A stretch of DNA of 64,000 bases from Micromonospora purpureochromogenes (GCF_900091515.1 NZ_LT607410.1:1240001-1304000), one strand, 5' to 3'. Positions 53,831 through 62,896 are shown, numbered from the stretch's first letter. Numbers and translations are program-made. The notes: generated by a model not told the origin, from the sequence alone.

Positions 53831-54951
53831 CCGAGGTCAAGAGTCCCGAGGTCCCGGCCCCGCCCGCGGCGGTGCCCGACGAGCTGACTCCGGGACGCCG
53901 CCGCTGGCACGGCGTACGGCCGTGGCTGCCGCTGGCGGCGCTGGCGGTGGCGGCGATCCTGCCGTACTCGACGGTCAGCCTGCCGGGGATCTTCGAGGGG
54001 CCGCTGAACTCACCCGGGACCCTGCAACTGCTCGCCGTGTGTCTGGTCTTCGGCGGGCTGGCGGCCGGGTACGATCTGCTGTTCGGCCGTACCGGGATGC
54101 TCTCGTTCGGGCACGCGCTCTACTTCGCCGCCGGCGTGTACGGCACGGACATCCTGGTCACCCGGGCCGGCCTGCCGCTGTGGCAGGCGGCGCTGCTCAC
54201 CGTCACCGGGGCGACGATCCTGGCCGCGCTGCTCGGCGCGGTCGCGCTGCGCACCGTCGGGATCGCCTTCGCCATGGTGACGCTCGCCTTCGCCCAGGTC
54301 GGCGCGATCCTGGTGGCCCGGGACTTCGGCGGGTGGACCGGTGGTGAGGAGGGGCTGCCGCTGGACGTGTCCGGGCTGCCGTCGGCCCTGGTCGGGGTGA
54401 CCAACACGGTCAACCTGTACTGGCTGGCGCTGGCGTACCTGGCGGTGGTGGTCCTGGTGGTGCACCGGGTCTCCGGCTCGCCCACCGGGCGGGTGCTGGC
54501 CGGGCTGCGCGACGACGAGCGGCGGATCGGGGTGCTCGGGCTCGACCCGTACCGGTTCAAGCTGGTGGCGTTCACCCTGGCCGGCGGCCTCGCCGCGAGC
54601 GGCGGGGTGGTCTACTGCCTGATCGTCGGCGGCGCCTCGCCGCACATCACCTCGTCGGAGCTGACCCTGTCGCTGCTGGTGATGGTGGTGCTCGGCGGCC
54701 CCGGCACCCGCTGGGGTCCGGTGCTCGGCGGCATCCTCTACATGTACCTGGACCACCGCCTCACCGCCTTCGGCACCAGCGACGCCGTGGAGAGCCTCCC
54801 GGCCTTCCTCAGCCACCCGCTGAGCCAGCCGCTGTTCGTCCTCGGCACCGTCTTCATCCTGGCCGTCTACTTCTTCCCCGGCGGCCTGGCCAGCCTCACC
54901 TCTCGCCTAACCCCCCTCCGCACCGCCCTAACCCACCACCGCCCCCACTAA
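53827..54951 (+). CDS. livM: Branched-chain amino acid ABC transporter permease 2
   Basis: This 374-residue membrane protein has about nine helices. LivM features are YDLLFGRTGMLSFGHALYFA near residue 80 and a loop LRDDERRIGVLGLDPYRFKL near 235 that couples to the ATPase. It completes the importer and ends the operon. A long palindromic terminator follows. Confidence 0.94.
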   Translation: MTEVKSPEVPAPPAAVPDELTPGRRRWHGVRPWLPLAALAVAAILPYSTVSLPGIFEGPLNSPGTLQLLAVCLVFGGLAAGYDLLFGRTGMLSFGHALYFAAGVYGTDILVTRAGLPLWQAALLTVTGATILAALLGAVALRTVGIAFAMVTLAFAQVGAILVARDFGGWTGGEEGLPLDVSGLPSALVGVTNTVNLYWLALAYLAVVVLVVHRVSGSPTGRVLAGLRDDERRIGVLGLDPYRFKLVAFTLAGGLAASGGVVYCLIVGGASPHITSSELTLSLLVMVVLGGPGTRWGPVLGGILYMYLDHRLTAFGTSDAVESLPAFLSHPLSQPLFVLGTVFILAVYFFPGGLASLTSRLTPLRTALTHHRPH

Positions 54952-54967
54952 CCCCCCACCCCCCTCG

Positions 54968-55038
54968 ACCCCGTTGATCATGAAGTTATTGCCGCGACAC
55001 GCCGTGGGCGGTGGCGATAACTTCATGATCGACGGGGT
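54968..55038. terminator. 26-base palindromic hairpin after the liv operon
   Basis: Arm 54968-54993 pairs with 55013-55038 over 26 bases, with two G-U pairs in the plus-strand RNA and a 19-base loop. The core TTGATCATGAAGTTATTGCC is shared with the palindrome at 25471-25528, 29 kb away. Confidence 0.85.
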
Positions 55039-55068
55039 TTCTGGCTGGGGACGGTAGGGGAGGCGGCG

Positions 55069-55815
55069 GTGGGGGAGCGGTTGGCCGTGGTGAGCGGTGG
55101 GGGAACGGGGATCGGGCGGGCGGTGGCGGCGGGGTTGGCCGCGGACGGGCTCGACGTGCTGGTGGTGGGGCGGCGGGCGGCGGTGCTGGCCGCGGCGGCG
55201 GAGCGGATCTCGGCGGAGTGCGGGCGGGCCGGCGCGGTACGCGGCGTCGTCGCCGACCTGACCGACCCGGAGCAGGCGAACCTCGTCGTCGAGGCGGTGG
55301 GGGAGCGGGCGGTCGACGTGTTGGTCAACAACGCCGGGGGCTACCTCGGCGGGGAGACCGGCACGCTGGCCGGGGTCGCCGCGCACTGGCGCGCCAACTT
55401 CGACGCCAACGTGCTCACCGCCGTGCTGTTGACCGAGGCGCTGCGACCGGCGCTGCGCCGCCCCGGCGGCCGGGTCATCCTGCTCAGCTCGATCGCCGCC
55501 CAGCGGGGCGGCGGCGGGGCGTACTCGGCGGCGAAGGCGGCACTGCACGGCTGGGCGTACGACCTGGCCACCCAGCTCGGCCCGGAACAGGTCACGGTCA
55601 ACGTGGTCAGCCCCGGCTACGTCGCCGACACGGAGTTCTTCGGCGAACGGATGACCCCCGAGGGGCACGCCAAGCGCGTCGCGGCCACCCTGGTCGGGCG
55701 GGCTGGCGAGCCGGACGACGTCGCCGCGGCGGTCCGCTACCTGGCCGGCCCCTCGGCCGGGTACGTCACCGGTCAGGTGCTCGGGGTCAACGGCGGGTCC
55801 GTGCTCGGCCGCTGA
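55069..55815 (+). CDS. SDR-family oxidoreductase
   Basis: This 248-residue protein is a classical short-chain dehydrogenase/reductase with the cofactor loop VVSGGGTGIGRAVAAGLA, the NNAGG motif and the catalytic Ser-Tyr-Lys set in LLSSIAAQRGGGGAYSAAKA. It oxidises or reduces an unknown alcohol or ketone with NAD(P)H. It begins with GTG and ends in a bidirectional terminator. It lies alone between the liv operon and a lipoprotein gene. Confidence 0.9.
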   Translation: MGERLAVVSGGGTGIGRAVAAGLAADGLDVLVVGRRAAVLAAAAERISAECGRAGAVRGVVADLTDPEQANLVVEAVGERAVDVLVNNAGGYLGGETGTLAGVAAHWRANFDANVLTAVLLTEALRPALRRPGGRVILLSSIAAQRGGGGAYSAAKAALHGWAYDLATQLGPEQVTVNVVSPGYVADTEFFGERMTPEGHAKRVAATLVGRAGEPDDVAAAVRYLAGPSAGYVTGQVLGVNGGSVLGR

Positions 55816-55831
55816 CCCCTGCAACGTGAGT

Positions 55832-55863
55832 GGGGACGCGGCCCCCCGTGTGGCCGCGTCCCC
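55832..55863. terminator. Bidirectional terminator between SDR and lipoprotein genes
   Basis: Twelve-base arms 55832-55843 and 55852-55863 (GGGGACGCGGCC with its complement) pair perfectly around an eight-base loop. The neighbouring genes converge on it. Confidence 0.8.
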
Positions 55864-55878
55864 GTTCCTCGTTCTCCG

Positions 55879-56703
55879 TCAGCCGTTGAGCAGCTCGTAC
55901 GCCACCTTCGGCGCGTCCTGCGCGGCGCCGCCCGTCGGCGCGGTGACCTTCGGGGCGGTGCCGTAGTCGCGGTACTCGACCACGTACGCGTACGCCTTGT
56001 GCCGGCCCACCGCCGGCACCTGGAGGGTCAGCTTGGCGAGGTTGCCGTCCGAGCCGACCTCGGCCGTGAACGGCACCGCCTTCGCCGCGTCGCCGAGCGC
56101 GGTCATCTCCTCGGCTTCGAGCACCTTCGCCGCCTCGCCGGCGGTCAGGTCGACGGTCCCCGCGTACCGGCCGGCGCCCTTCTCCTCGACCGCCGTCGCC
56201 GCCTCGATCAGCGGCCCGGTGTTGCCGACGTCCACGCCGTCGTAGACCGGCGCGCTCGCGGCGTCGGCGAGTCGCGCGCGGTCCAGCCTGAGCCAGCGAT
56301 CGGGCAGCTTCGGCAGGCCGGTCAGCCCCTTGGTGCCGGTGAACTTCACCTTCATCCAGGTCTGGTCGGCGACGATCCGGAACGACATCCGGGTGGTGAA
56401 GCCCAGGTCGGGGTCCTTGACGGCGGTGGTCAGCTCGGCCCCCTTCGCCGTCGGGTCGACCAGTCCGGAGACGTCGCTGGACGAGTCGTGGCCGGTGAAC
56501 CGGAACGTCCCCTCCGTACCGTCGGGGACGGCCGCGAGCAGCGCGGCCTTCGGCGTCGGCGCGGCGCTCGACCCCACCGGCGCGGCCGCCCGGTCGCCGT
56601 CGCCGGCGTCGCAGCCCGCGACCAGGGCGGTCGCGGCCAGGGCGGCGGTGGAGGTGGTGACGACCCGACGGAGGAGCCCGGCGGTACGGGTGCGCTGTGT
56701 CAT
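55879..56703 (-). CDS. LppX/LprAFG-like lipoprotein
   Basis: This 274-residue lipoprotein has a clear lipobox (AATALVAGCDAG, cysteine near residue 31). The mature part (FRFTGHDSSSDVSGLVDP, MKVKFTGTKGLTGLPKLPDR) resembles the LprA/F/G/LppX family of actinobacterial lipid-binding lipoproteins in strand pattern but was not matched by search. It may bind a hydrophobic ligand at the membrane. It is a single gene whose stop faces the bidirectional terminator. Confidence 0.75.
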   Translation of the reverse strand: MTQRTRTAGLLRRVVTTSTAALAATALVAGCDAGDGDRAAAPVGSSAAPTPKAALLAAVPDGTEGTFRFTGHDSSSDVSGLVDPTAKGAELTTAVKDPDLGFTTRMSFRIVADQTWMKVKFTGTKGLTGLPKLPDRWLRLDRARLADAASAPVYDGVDVGNTGPLIEAATAVEEKGAGRYAGTVDLTAGEAAKVLEAEEMTALGDAAKAVPFTAEVGSDGNLAKLTLQVPAVGRHKAYAYVVEYRDYGTAPKVTAPTGGAAQDAPKVAYELLNG

Positions 56704-56844
56704 CGGTTTCTCTTTCTCAGATGTCCGGTGTTGCCGATGACGATGTTGCGGGCCGCCACTGCGGGATGGCTGCCGCTATGCTGCCGTCCGACTGCCGTGC
56801 GGCTGCCGCCGGCTCGAGCGGGGGTGTCAGGAGCGGAAACTCGC

Positions 56845-58887
56845 ATGTCAGGAACGCTGCGCTTCGAGATTCTCGGTCCTCAGCGGGCCTGGTACGACGA
56901 CCGGCAGATCGACACCGGCCCCGGCAAGCAGCGCGCCGTGCTGGCCGTGCTGCTGCTCGCCGCGGGCCGAGCGGTGCCGACCGGGCAGATCGTCGACGCG
57001 GTCTGGCCGGAGGATCCGCCGGCCAACGGCCCCAACGTCGTGCAGAAGTACGTCGCCGGGCTGCGCCGGGTGCTGGAACCGGACCGCTCCCCACGTACGC
57101 CGGGTCAGGTGCTCACCCTCACCGAGGCCGGCTACCGGCTGCGGGTGCCGCCGGAGGCGGTGGACGCCATCCTGTTCGAACGCTCGGTGCACCGGGCGCG
57201 CGGGCTGCGCGCCGAGGGGCGACCCGCCGACGCGGTCGCCGAGCTGCGGGCGGCCACCGACCTGTGGCGGGGTGAACCGCTGGCTGGCCTGCCCGGTCCG
57301 CTCTTCGACTCGGCGCGGCACCGGCTGGTCGAGCTGCGCGCCGCCGCCCTGGAGACCCGGGCCGAGCTGGAGCTGGAGCTGGGCCGGCACCGCGAGCTGA
57401 TCGGCGAGCTGGTGGAGCTGGTGGCCGAGTTCCCGCTGCGGGAGCGGCTGCGCCACCAGCTCATGCTGGCGCTCTACCGCAGCGGCCGGCAGGCCGAGGC
57501 GCTCGCCGCGTACCGGGAGATCGGCGACCTGCTGCGCGAGGAGTACGGCATCGAGCCCGGCAACGCGCTTCAGGAGCTGCACCGGCGCATCCTGCGCTCC
57601 GATCCGGCGCTCGTGCCCGCCGGTACGGCCGGGCAGCCCGTCCCACCCCCGCCGGCGTCTCCGCCCGCTCCGGCCCCGCCCGCTCCGGCCCCGGCCTCGG
57701 CCCCGCCGGCCTCGGCCCCGCCGGCCTCGGCCCCGCCGGCCTCGGCCCCGGTGGCCCCGCCCGCGCCGGCCCCGACCCCGGCGATCCCGGTCCCGGCTGC
57801 GGAGGATCACGTCCCGCAGCAGGTGAGCCCCGCCCTCGCCGCGGGGAACCAGCCGCCGCACGCCACCCCGGCGCCGGCTCCGGAGAATCAGGTTCCGCGG
57901 CAGGTCACCCCGGTGCCGGCCCCGGGTCTTCAGGTCCCGCAGCAGGTCAACCCCAGCTCCGCCGACCAGGACCAGGCCCCGGAGCCGGGCGGCCCGATCG
58001 GTCCGACATCGGGTGGTCCGGCTCTGGACGCCATGCCGGTGGGTTCCGTCCCGGTGCCGCCGGGCCCGAATCCGTACGCCATGGCCGGCACGGTGCCGAC
58101 CCCACCTCCGCTCGCGGCCACCCCGGCGGGGTACCCCGGCGGGCCGCCGCCGTTCCTGCCCGAGGCGCCGGCGCCCGCGCGGGCGCGCCGGCAGGCACCC
58201 CGCTGGGCGAGCGCGCTGGGCACCATCGCCGGTGGCGCCCTGGCGCTGCTCTCGTTCGGTTGCTTCACGTGGGCGGTGATCGGGGCGTACGCGTTGTGGC
58301 GGCGCAGCTGGCGGCTCGGGCTGGCGGCCGTCGGGTACCTGGCCGCCGCGGCCGTGGCGTTCGGGGTGCTGGCCACCGGCGACCCGGAAGCGGAACCGTC
58401 GTACGTCGAGGTGGTGCTCGTCACGGGGCTGGTGGCGGTCTGCTGGCCGCTCGGGGCCGGGCACGTGGTGCTGCTCAGCCGTGGGCTCTGGCAGGCGATC
58501 ACCGGCACCGGGAGCCCGCCGTCGGACCCCCTCGCCGAGCATCGCCGGGTACGTCGCGAGCAGGCCCGTTACCTGCTGCACCACTACCCGGCGGCCCGGC
58601 ACGAGCTGGCCATCGGCCGACCCGACCTGCCCCGGGCCTTCGACGACGGCGGGCTGGTGGACATCAACGCGGTTCCCGACCAGGTGCTCGCGGGGCTGCC
58701 GGGGCTCAGCGCGGAGCAGCGCCGCCAGGTGGTGATGGACCGCTGGCTGCGCGGTCCGTTCGGGTCGATGGAGGAACTGGCCGGGCGCTGCCTGCTTCCG
58801 CCGACGGTCAGTGACGGCCTGCGCGACGTCCTCCTCTTCCTGCCACCCCTGCCGCCCGCGACGCCCCCGTCGACCGCGCCACGGTGA
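56845..58887 (+). CDS. SARP-type regulator fused to membrane helices and a helix-hairpin-helix end
   Basis: This 680-residue protein starts with a winged-helix DNA-binding domain of the AfsR/SARP type (about 1-95, FEILGPQRAWYDDRQIDTGP, then KQRAVLAVLLLAAGRAVP) and a BTAD domain (about 100-245, ILFERSVHRARGLRAEGRPA, REEYGIEPGNALQELHRRIL). A Pro/Ala-rich linker with exact DNA repeats follows (about 250-450), then two or three membrane helices (about 455-550). The C-terminal ComEA-like helix-hairpin-helix reads LVDINAVPDQVLAGLPGLSA (about 605-660). SARPs are normally cytosolic activators, so this membrane form is unusual. The ATG 56845 gives the standard start; the open frame upstream is shadow. 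Confidence 0.87.
   Translation: MSGTLRFEILGPQRAWYDDRQIDTGPGKQRAVLAVLLLAAGRAVPTGQIVDAVWPEDPPANGPNVVQKYVAGLRRVLEPDRSPRTPGQVLTLTEAGYRLRVPPEAVDAILFERSVHRARGLRAEGRPADAVAELRAATDLWRGEPLAGLPGPLFDSARHRLVELRAAALETRAELELELGRHRELIGELVELVAEFPLRERLRHQLMLALYRSGRQAEALAAYREIGDLLREEYGIEPGNALQELHRRILRSDPALVPAGTAGQPVPPPPASPPAPAPPAPAPASAPPASAPPASAPPASAPVAPPAPAPTPAIPVPAAEDHVPQQVSPALAAGNQPPHATPAPAPENQVPRQVTPVPAPGLQVPQQVNPSSADQDQAPEPGGPIGPTSGGPALDAMPVGSVPVPPGPNPYAMAGTVPTPPPLAATPAGYPGGPPPFLPEAPAPARARRQAPRWASALGTIAGGALALLSFGCFTWAVIGAYALWRRSWRLGLAAVGYLAAAAVAFGVLATGDPEAEPSYVEVVLVTGLVAVCWPLGAGHVVLLSRGLWQAITGTGSPPSDPLAEHRRVRREQARYLLHHYPAARHELAIGRPDLPRAFDDGGLVDINAVPDQVLAGLPGLSAEQRRQVVMDRWLRGPFGSMEELAGRCLLPPTVSDGLRDVLLFLPPLPPATPPSTAPR
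57691..57750 (+). repeat. 15-base tandem repeat in the SARP linker
   Basis: Four exact 15-base units, CCGGCCTCGGCCCCG, lie in a row and encode PASAP repeats. Copy number can vary in frame. Confidence 0.85.
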
Positions 58888-58943
58888 CCGGGCGAACTCC
58901 CGGCCGGCTCGGAGATGTCCGGCGCCGCTGGTAGAAATGCCGG

Positions 58944-61064
58944 ATGAGCCAGGATCGGGCGGCGGTACGGGAGCGGGCCGAGGCGGTGCTGCGCCGGCTG
59001 GCCGGCGAGCACGCCCGGCTCCGCGAGGACCAGTGGCGGGCGATCGAGGCGCTGGTGGTGGACCGGCGCCGGGTGCTGTGCGTCCAGCGCACCGGCTGGG
59101 GCAAGTCGGCGGTCTACTTCGTGGCCACCGCCCTGCTGCGGGAGCACGGCGAGCACGGGCCGACCGTGATCGTCTCGCCGCTGCTGGCGTTGATGCGCAA
59201 CCAGGTGGAGTCGGCGGCCCGGGCGGGCATCCGGGCCCGCACCATCAACTCCGCCAACCTGGACGAGTGGGACGAGATCACCGCCGAGATCCACGCCGGC
59301 GCGGTGGACGTGCTGCTGATCAGCCCGGAACGGCTCAACAATCCGGACTTCCGGGACACCGTGCTGCCGAAGCTGGCCGGCACCACCGGGCTGCTGGTGG
59401 TGGACGAGGCGCACTGCGTCTCCGACTGGGGGCACGACTTCCGGCCCGACTACCGCCGGCTGCGTACCTTCCTCGGCAACCTGCCCGAGCGCACCCCGGT
59501 GCTCGCCACCACCGCCACGGCGAACGAGCGGGTCACCGCCGACGTCGCCGAGCAGTTGGGCGACGCCCTGGTGCTGCGCGGCACCCTCGACCGCGAGTCG
59601 CTGCGGCTGGCCGTGCTGGACCTGCCCAGCCCGGCGCACCGGCTGGCCTGGCTCGCCGACCACCTGGACCGGCTCCCCGGCTCCGGGATCATCTACACCC
59701 TGACCGTGGCGGCGGCGGGGGAGACGGCCGAGTTCCTCCGCTCCCGTGGCTGGTCGGTGGCCTCCTACACCGGGCAGGCCGACGACGCCGACCGGCGGGC
59801 CGCCGAGCAGGACCTGCTGGACAACAAGATCAAGGCGCTGGTCGCCACCTCCGCGCTGGGCATGGGCTTCGACAAGCCGGACCTCGGGTTCGTGGTGCAC
59901 CTCGGCGCGCCGCCCTCGCCGATCGCCTACTACCAGCAGGTCGGCCGGGCCGGCCGGGCCGTGGAGCACGCCGAGGTGCTGCTGCTGCCCGGCGTCGAGG
60001 ACGCGGCCATCTGGCGCTACTTCGCCTCGCTCGCCTTCCCGCCCGAGGAGCAGGTCCGGGCGGTGCTCGGCGCGCTGCAGACCGACCGGCCGCTCTCCAC
60101 CCAGGCCCTCGAACCGATCGTCGACCTGCGCCGGGCCCGGCTGGAGCTGATGCTCAAGGTGCTCGACGTCGACGGCGCGGTCCGCCGGGTCCGCGGCGGC
60201 TGGCTCGCCACCGGCGAGCCCTGGGTCTACGACGAGGCCCGGTTGCGCCGCGTCGCCCAGGCGCGCACCGCCGAGCAGCAGGCCATGCGGGAGTACGCGA
60301 CCACCGCCGGCTGCCGGATGCGCTACCTGCGCGAGTGCCTGGACGACGCCGGCGCGGGCGACTGCGGGCGGTGCGACCGCTGCGCCGCGCCGCTGTTCAC
60401 GCCCGAGGTCTCCGACGCCGCGCTGACCGCCGCGCAGACCTTCCTGGGCCGCCCCGGCGTGGAGATCCCGCCGAAGAAGCTCTGGCCGACCGGGCTGGAC
60501 GCGGTCGGCGTACCCCTCAAGGGGCGGATTTCCCCCGGCGAGCAGGCGCTGCCGGGGCGGGCCGTGGGACGCCTGTCGGACCTGGGCTGGGGTGGGCGAC
60601 TGCGCGGCCTGGTCGGCCCGGAGGCGGCGGACGGCCCGGTCCCCGACGACGTGGCGGCGGCGGTGGTGGAGGTGCTGAAGGCGTGGGCGCACGGCGACGA
60701 GCCGTGGCCGCGCCGCCCGGCCGGCGTGGTCGCCATCGGGTCCCGCACGCACCCCGCGCTGGTCGGCTCGCTGGCCGAGCGGATCGCCGCGGTGGGCCGG
60801 CTGCGGCTGCTCGGCCGGGTGGTCCCGACCGGCACGGCCGGGGCCGGCGGGCCGCGCGGCAACAGCGCCCAGCGGGTACGCGCGCTGCACGGCGCGTTCG
60901 CCGTGCCGGACGAGCTTGCCGACGCGCTGGCCGGACTGGACGGGCCGGTGCTGCTCGTCGACGACCTGGTCGACTCCGGCTGGACGATGACCATGGTGGC
61001 CGGGCTGCTGCGCCGGGCCGGCGCCCCGGACGTGCTCCCCCTCGCCCTCGCCGTCGCCGGCTGA
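58944..61064 (+). CDS. recQ: RecQ-type DNA helicase with C-terminal phosphoribosyltransferase-like domain
   Basis: This 706-residue helicase has Walker A VQRTGWGKSAVYFVAT, the DEAH box VVDEAHCVSDWGHDFRPDYR, and helicase motifs IV-VI (YTGQADDADR, ATSALGMGFDKPDLGFVVH, YYQQVGRAGR). A RecQ zinc-binding cluster reads CRMRYLRECLDD, then CGRCDRC. Instead of an HRDC domain, the C-terminus shows a PRTase phosphate loop, VLLVDDLVDSGWTMTMVAG, at about residues 669-687. It would unwind DNA 3'-5'; the PRTase part may bind a nucleotide or PRPP. It starts 56 nt after the SARP gene, so the two may share a transcript. Confidence 0.9.
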   Translation: MSQDRAAVRERAEAVLRRLAGEHARLREDQWRAIEALVVDRRRVLCVQRTGWGKSAVYFVATALLREHGEHGPTVIVSPLLALMRNQVESAARAGIRARTINSANLDEWDEITAEIHAGAVDVLLISPERLNNPDFRDTVLPKLAGTTGLLVVDEAHCVSDWGHDFRPDYRRLRTFLGNLPERTPVLATTATANERVTADVAEQLGDALVLRGTLDRESLRLAVLDLPSPAHRLAWLADHLDRLPGSGIIYTLTVAAAGETAEFLRSRGWSVASYTGQADDADRRAAEQDLLDNKIKALVATSALGMGFDKPDLGFVVHLGAPPSPIAYYQQVGRAGRAVEHAEVLLLPGVEDAAIWRYFASLAFPPEEQVRAVLGALQTDRPLSTQALEPIVDLRRARLELMLKVLDVDGAVRRVRGGWLATGEPWVYDEARLRRVAQARTAEQQAMREYATTAGCRMRYLRECLDDAGAGDCGRCDRCAAPLFTPEVSDAALTAAQTFLGRPGVEIPPKKLWPTGLDAVGVPLKGRISPGEQALPGRAVGRLSDLGWGGRLRGLVGPEAADGPVPDDVAAAVVEVLKAWAHGDEPWPRRPAGVVAIGSRTHPALVGSLAERIAAVGRLRLLGRVVPTGTAGAGGPRGNSAQRVRALHGAFAVPDELADALAGLDGPVLLVDDLVDSGWTMTMVAGLLRRAGAPDVLPLALAVAG

Positions 61065-61226
61065 GGGGCACCCTTCCCGGTCCCTGCGGCGCACCGCAGT
61101 CGCCGCGGTCTTCGCTGGTCGTCGGCGGGTGCGGGTGGAAAGTTCCCGGCGCGGGTGGATTGGGACAGTCGCCACGCTCGGCGTCGGTACGGCGGACGGC
61201 GGCCGGGTCGGCGGTACCGTGGGCGC

Positions 61227-61454
61227 ATGGCCGAGGGAACCGTCACGCAGACCTATGCCGTCACCGGGATGACCTGCGAGCACTGCGTGCGCGCGGTCAC
61301 CGAGGAGCTGTCCGCGCTGCCCGGCGTCGACGAGGTGCGGGTCGACCTGGCCGCCGGCACCGCGACGGTGACCAGCACCGCGCCGCTGTCCGAGGCGTCG
61401 GTCCGGGCCGCCGTGGACGAGGCGGGGTACGAACTGGCCGTCGGCGGTGCCTGA
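61227..61454 (+). CDS. copZ: CopZ-like heavy-metal-associated protein
   Basis: This 75-residue protein is one HMA domain, with the metal-binding GMTCEHCVRAV (Cys pair at about residues 16 and 19) and the usual beta-alpha-beta-beta-alpha-beta order. It carries Cu+ to an exporter or sensor. It overlaps the next gene by eight bases, and that gene encodes a His-rich secreted protein, which supports a copper role. Confidence 0.92.
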   Translation: MAEGTVTQTYAVTGMTCEHCVRAVTEELSALPGVDEVRVDLAAGTATVTSTAPLSEASVRAAVDEAGYELAVGGA

Positions 61455-62439
61455 GCACCCACCCACCCCGCCGGTCCGTCCCGAGTCCGTGGGCGGCGAG
61501 CGCTCCGGGGTGCCCGACGCCCAACCGGCGGGGGCGGACCGGAGCACGCTGCGGCTGGCGCTGACCGTCGGCGGGCTGGTGCTCGCGGTGCTGCTCGGCT
61601 TCGGCCTCGGCCGGGCCAACCCCGGCCCGGGCACGCCCTCGGCGACCAGCGCCGCCGCGGCCACCGCCGAGCACACCCACGCCCCCGGCACCGGCGCGCA
61701 CGACCACGGCGTTGGCACCGACCAGGCCGCCGACAGCGGCGCCGGCGGTCTCTCAATCAGCTCCGCCGGCCACACGCTCGCCCCGTCGGCCGTGGAGTTC
61801 GGCGTCGGCCGGGCCGGCGAGTTCCGCTTCCAGGTACGCGACGAGCGGCGGCGGCCGGTCACCCGGTTCGCTGTCGTGCACGACAAGCCGATGCACCTGG
61901 TCGTGGTGCGCCGGGACCTCAGCGGCTACCAGCACCTGCACCCGACGATGGCGCCCGACGGCACCTGGTCCGTACCGCTGACCCTCAAGCAGCCGGGCGT
62001 CTGGCGGGCGTACGCCGACTTCACCGCGGTCGCCGACGACGGCCGGCAGACGGCGGCGACCCTCGGGGTGGACCTGGTCGCGCCCGGCGGTTACGCCCCA
62101 CGGCCGCTGCCCGCCCCGGCCACCACCACGACCGTCGACGGCCTCACCGTCGGGTACGAGGGCACTCCGGAGGTCGGCAGGGCCCTCCCGCTGCGCTTCA
62201 CCGTCAGCGCCGGTGGCGCCCCCGTCGCGCTGGAACGCTACCTCGGCGCGTACGGCCACCTGGTCGCCCTCCGCGAAGGCGACCTGGGCTACCTGCACGT
62301 GCACCCGGTGGCGACGCCGGCGGGCGACACGGTCACCTTCCGGGTGACCGCCCCCGGGCCGGGCCGCTACCGGATGTACCTGGACTTCCAGGTGGCCGGT
62401 GTGGTGCGCACCGCCGAGTTCACCGTCACCGTGCCCTGA
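61447..62439 (+). CDS. Membrane-anchored His-rich protein, probable copper partner
   Basis: This 330-residue protein has one helix near residues 35-55 (TLRLALTVGGLVLAVLLGFG), a His-rich segment (HTHAPGTGAHDHGVG) and two similar beta domains. The first holds VHDKPMHLVVVRRDLSGYQH and LHP, the second YGHLVALREGDLGYLHVHP; both have paired His/Met motifs typical of copper-binding cupredoxin-like or YtkA-type proteins. It is probably a periplasmic-side copper carrier or sensor. It starts with GTG inside the chaperone gene. Confidence 0.8.
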   Translation: MPEHPPTPPVRPESVGGERSGVPDAQPAGADRSTLRLALTVGGLVLAVLLGFGLGRANPGPGTPSATSAAAATAEHTHAPGTGAHDHGVGTDQAADSGAGGLSISSAGHTLAPSAVEFGVGRAGEFRFQVRDERRRPVTRFAVVHDKPMHLVVVRRDLSGYQHLHPTMAPDGTWSVPLTLKQPGVWRAYADFTAVADDGRQTAATLGVDLVAPGGYAPRPLPAPATTTTVDGLTVGYEGTPEVGRALPLRFTVSAGGAPVALERYLGAYGHLVALREGDLGYLHVHPVATPAGDTVTFRVTAPGPGRYRMYLDFQVAGVVRTAEFTVTVP

Positions 62440-62479
62440 CGACGACGGCGGCTGCCGGGTGGCCGGGGGGACCGGTCGC

Positions 62480-62896
62480 TCAGCCGGCTCGGCGGACCGG
62501 GCGGCGAGCCAGGTAGCGAAGCAGGTCGCGGATGTGGTGCTTCTCCTCGGCCGGCACGGTCGGGTCGGCCAGCCGCTCCAGGATGACCCGCACGTCCGCC
62601 TCGACGGGGGAGTCGTCGGCCCGGCGACGCGGCGCGGGACCGGCGTCGGGCAGCCCGAGCGCCCGGAACGCCGCCGCGACGGGCAGGTCGAGGGCCGCGC
62701 AGAACCCGCGCACCTTGGCCAGCTCGGGATAGTCCTGCCAGTCGCCGGCGAGCCAACGGAAGACGGTGGAGCGGCCGACCCCGGTGTGCGCCGCCAGGTC
62801 GCTCACCGTCCAACCCCGCTCGTCGCGGGCGTCGTCGATGGCACGTCGCACGAAACGTGCGAAGGCCATCTGCGGTGATACCTCTGCGGAACCCAT
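62480..62896 (-). CDS. XRE-family transcriptional regulator
   Basis: This 138-residue protein has a helix-turn-helix (RDERGWTVSDLAAHTGVGRS, TVFRWLAGDWQDYPELAKVR) at about residues 20-75 and a C-terminal helical part (RVILERLADPTVPAEEKHHI) that may bind DNA or a partner. ATG 62896 or ATG 62869 (MAFARF) could be the start. It is divergent from the small membrane protein gene, with a palindrome at 63065-63084 between them that is the obvious candidate site. Confidence 0.85.
   Translation of the reverse strand: MGSAEVSPQMAFARFVRRAIDDARDERGWTVSDLAAHTGVGRSTVFRWLAGDWQDYPELAKVRGFCAALDLPVAAAFRALGLPDAGPAPRRRADDSPVEADVRVILERLADPTVPAEEKHHIRDLLRYLARRPVRRAG

Noticed and set aside
55069..58887. SDR and SARP genes as a biosynthetic cluster
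   Set aside because: No polyketide synthase, peptide synthetase or other core enzyme is present; the SDR is alone.
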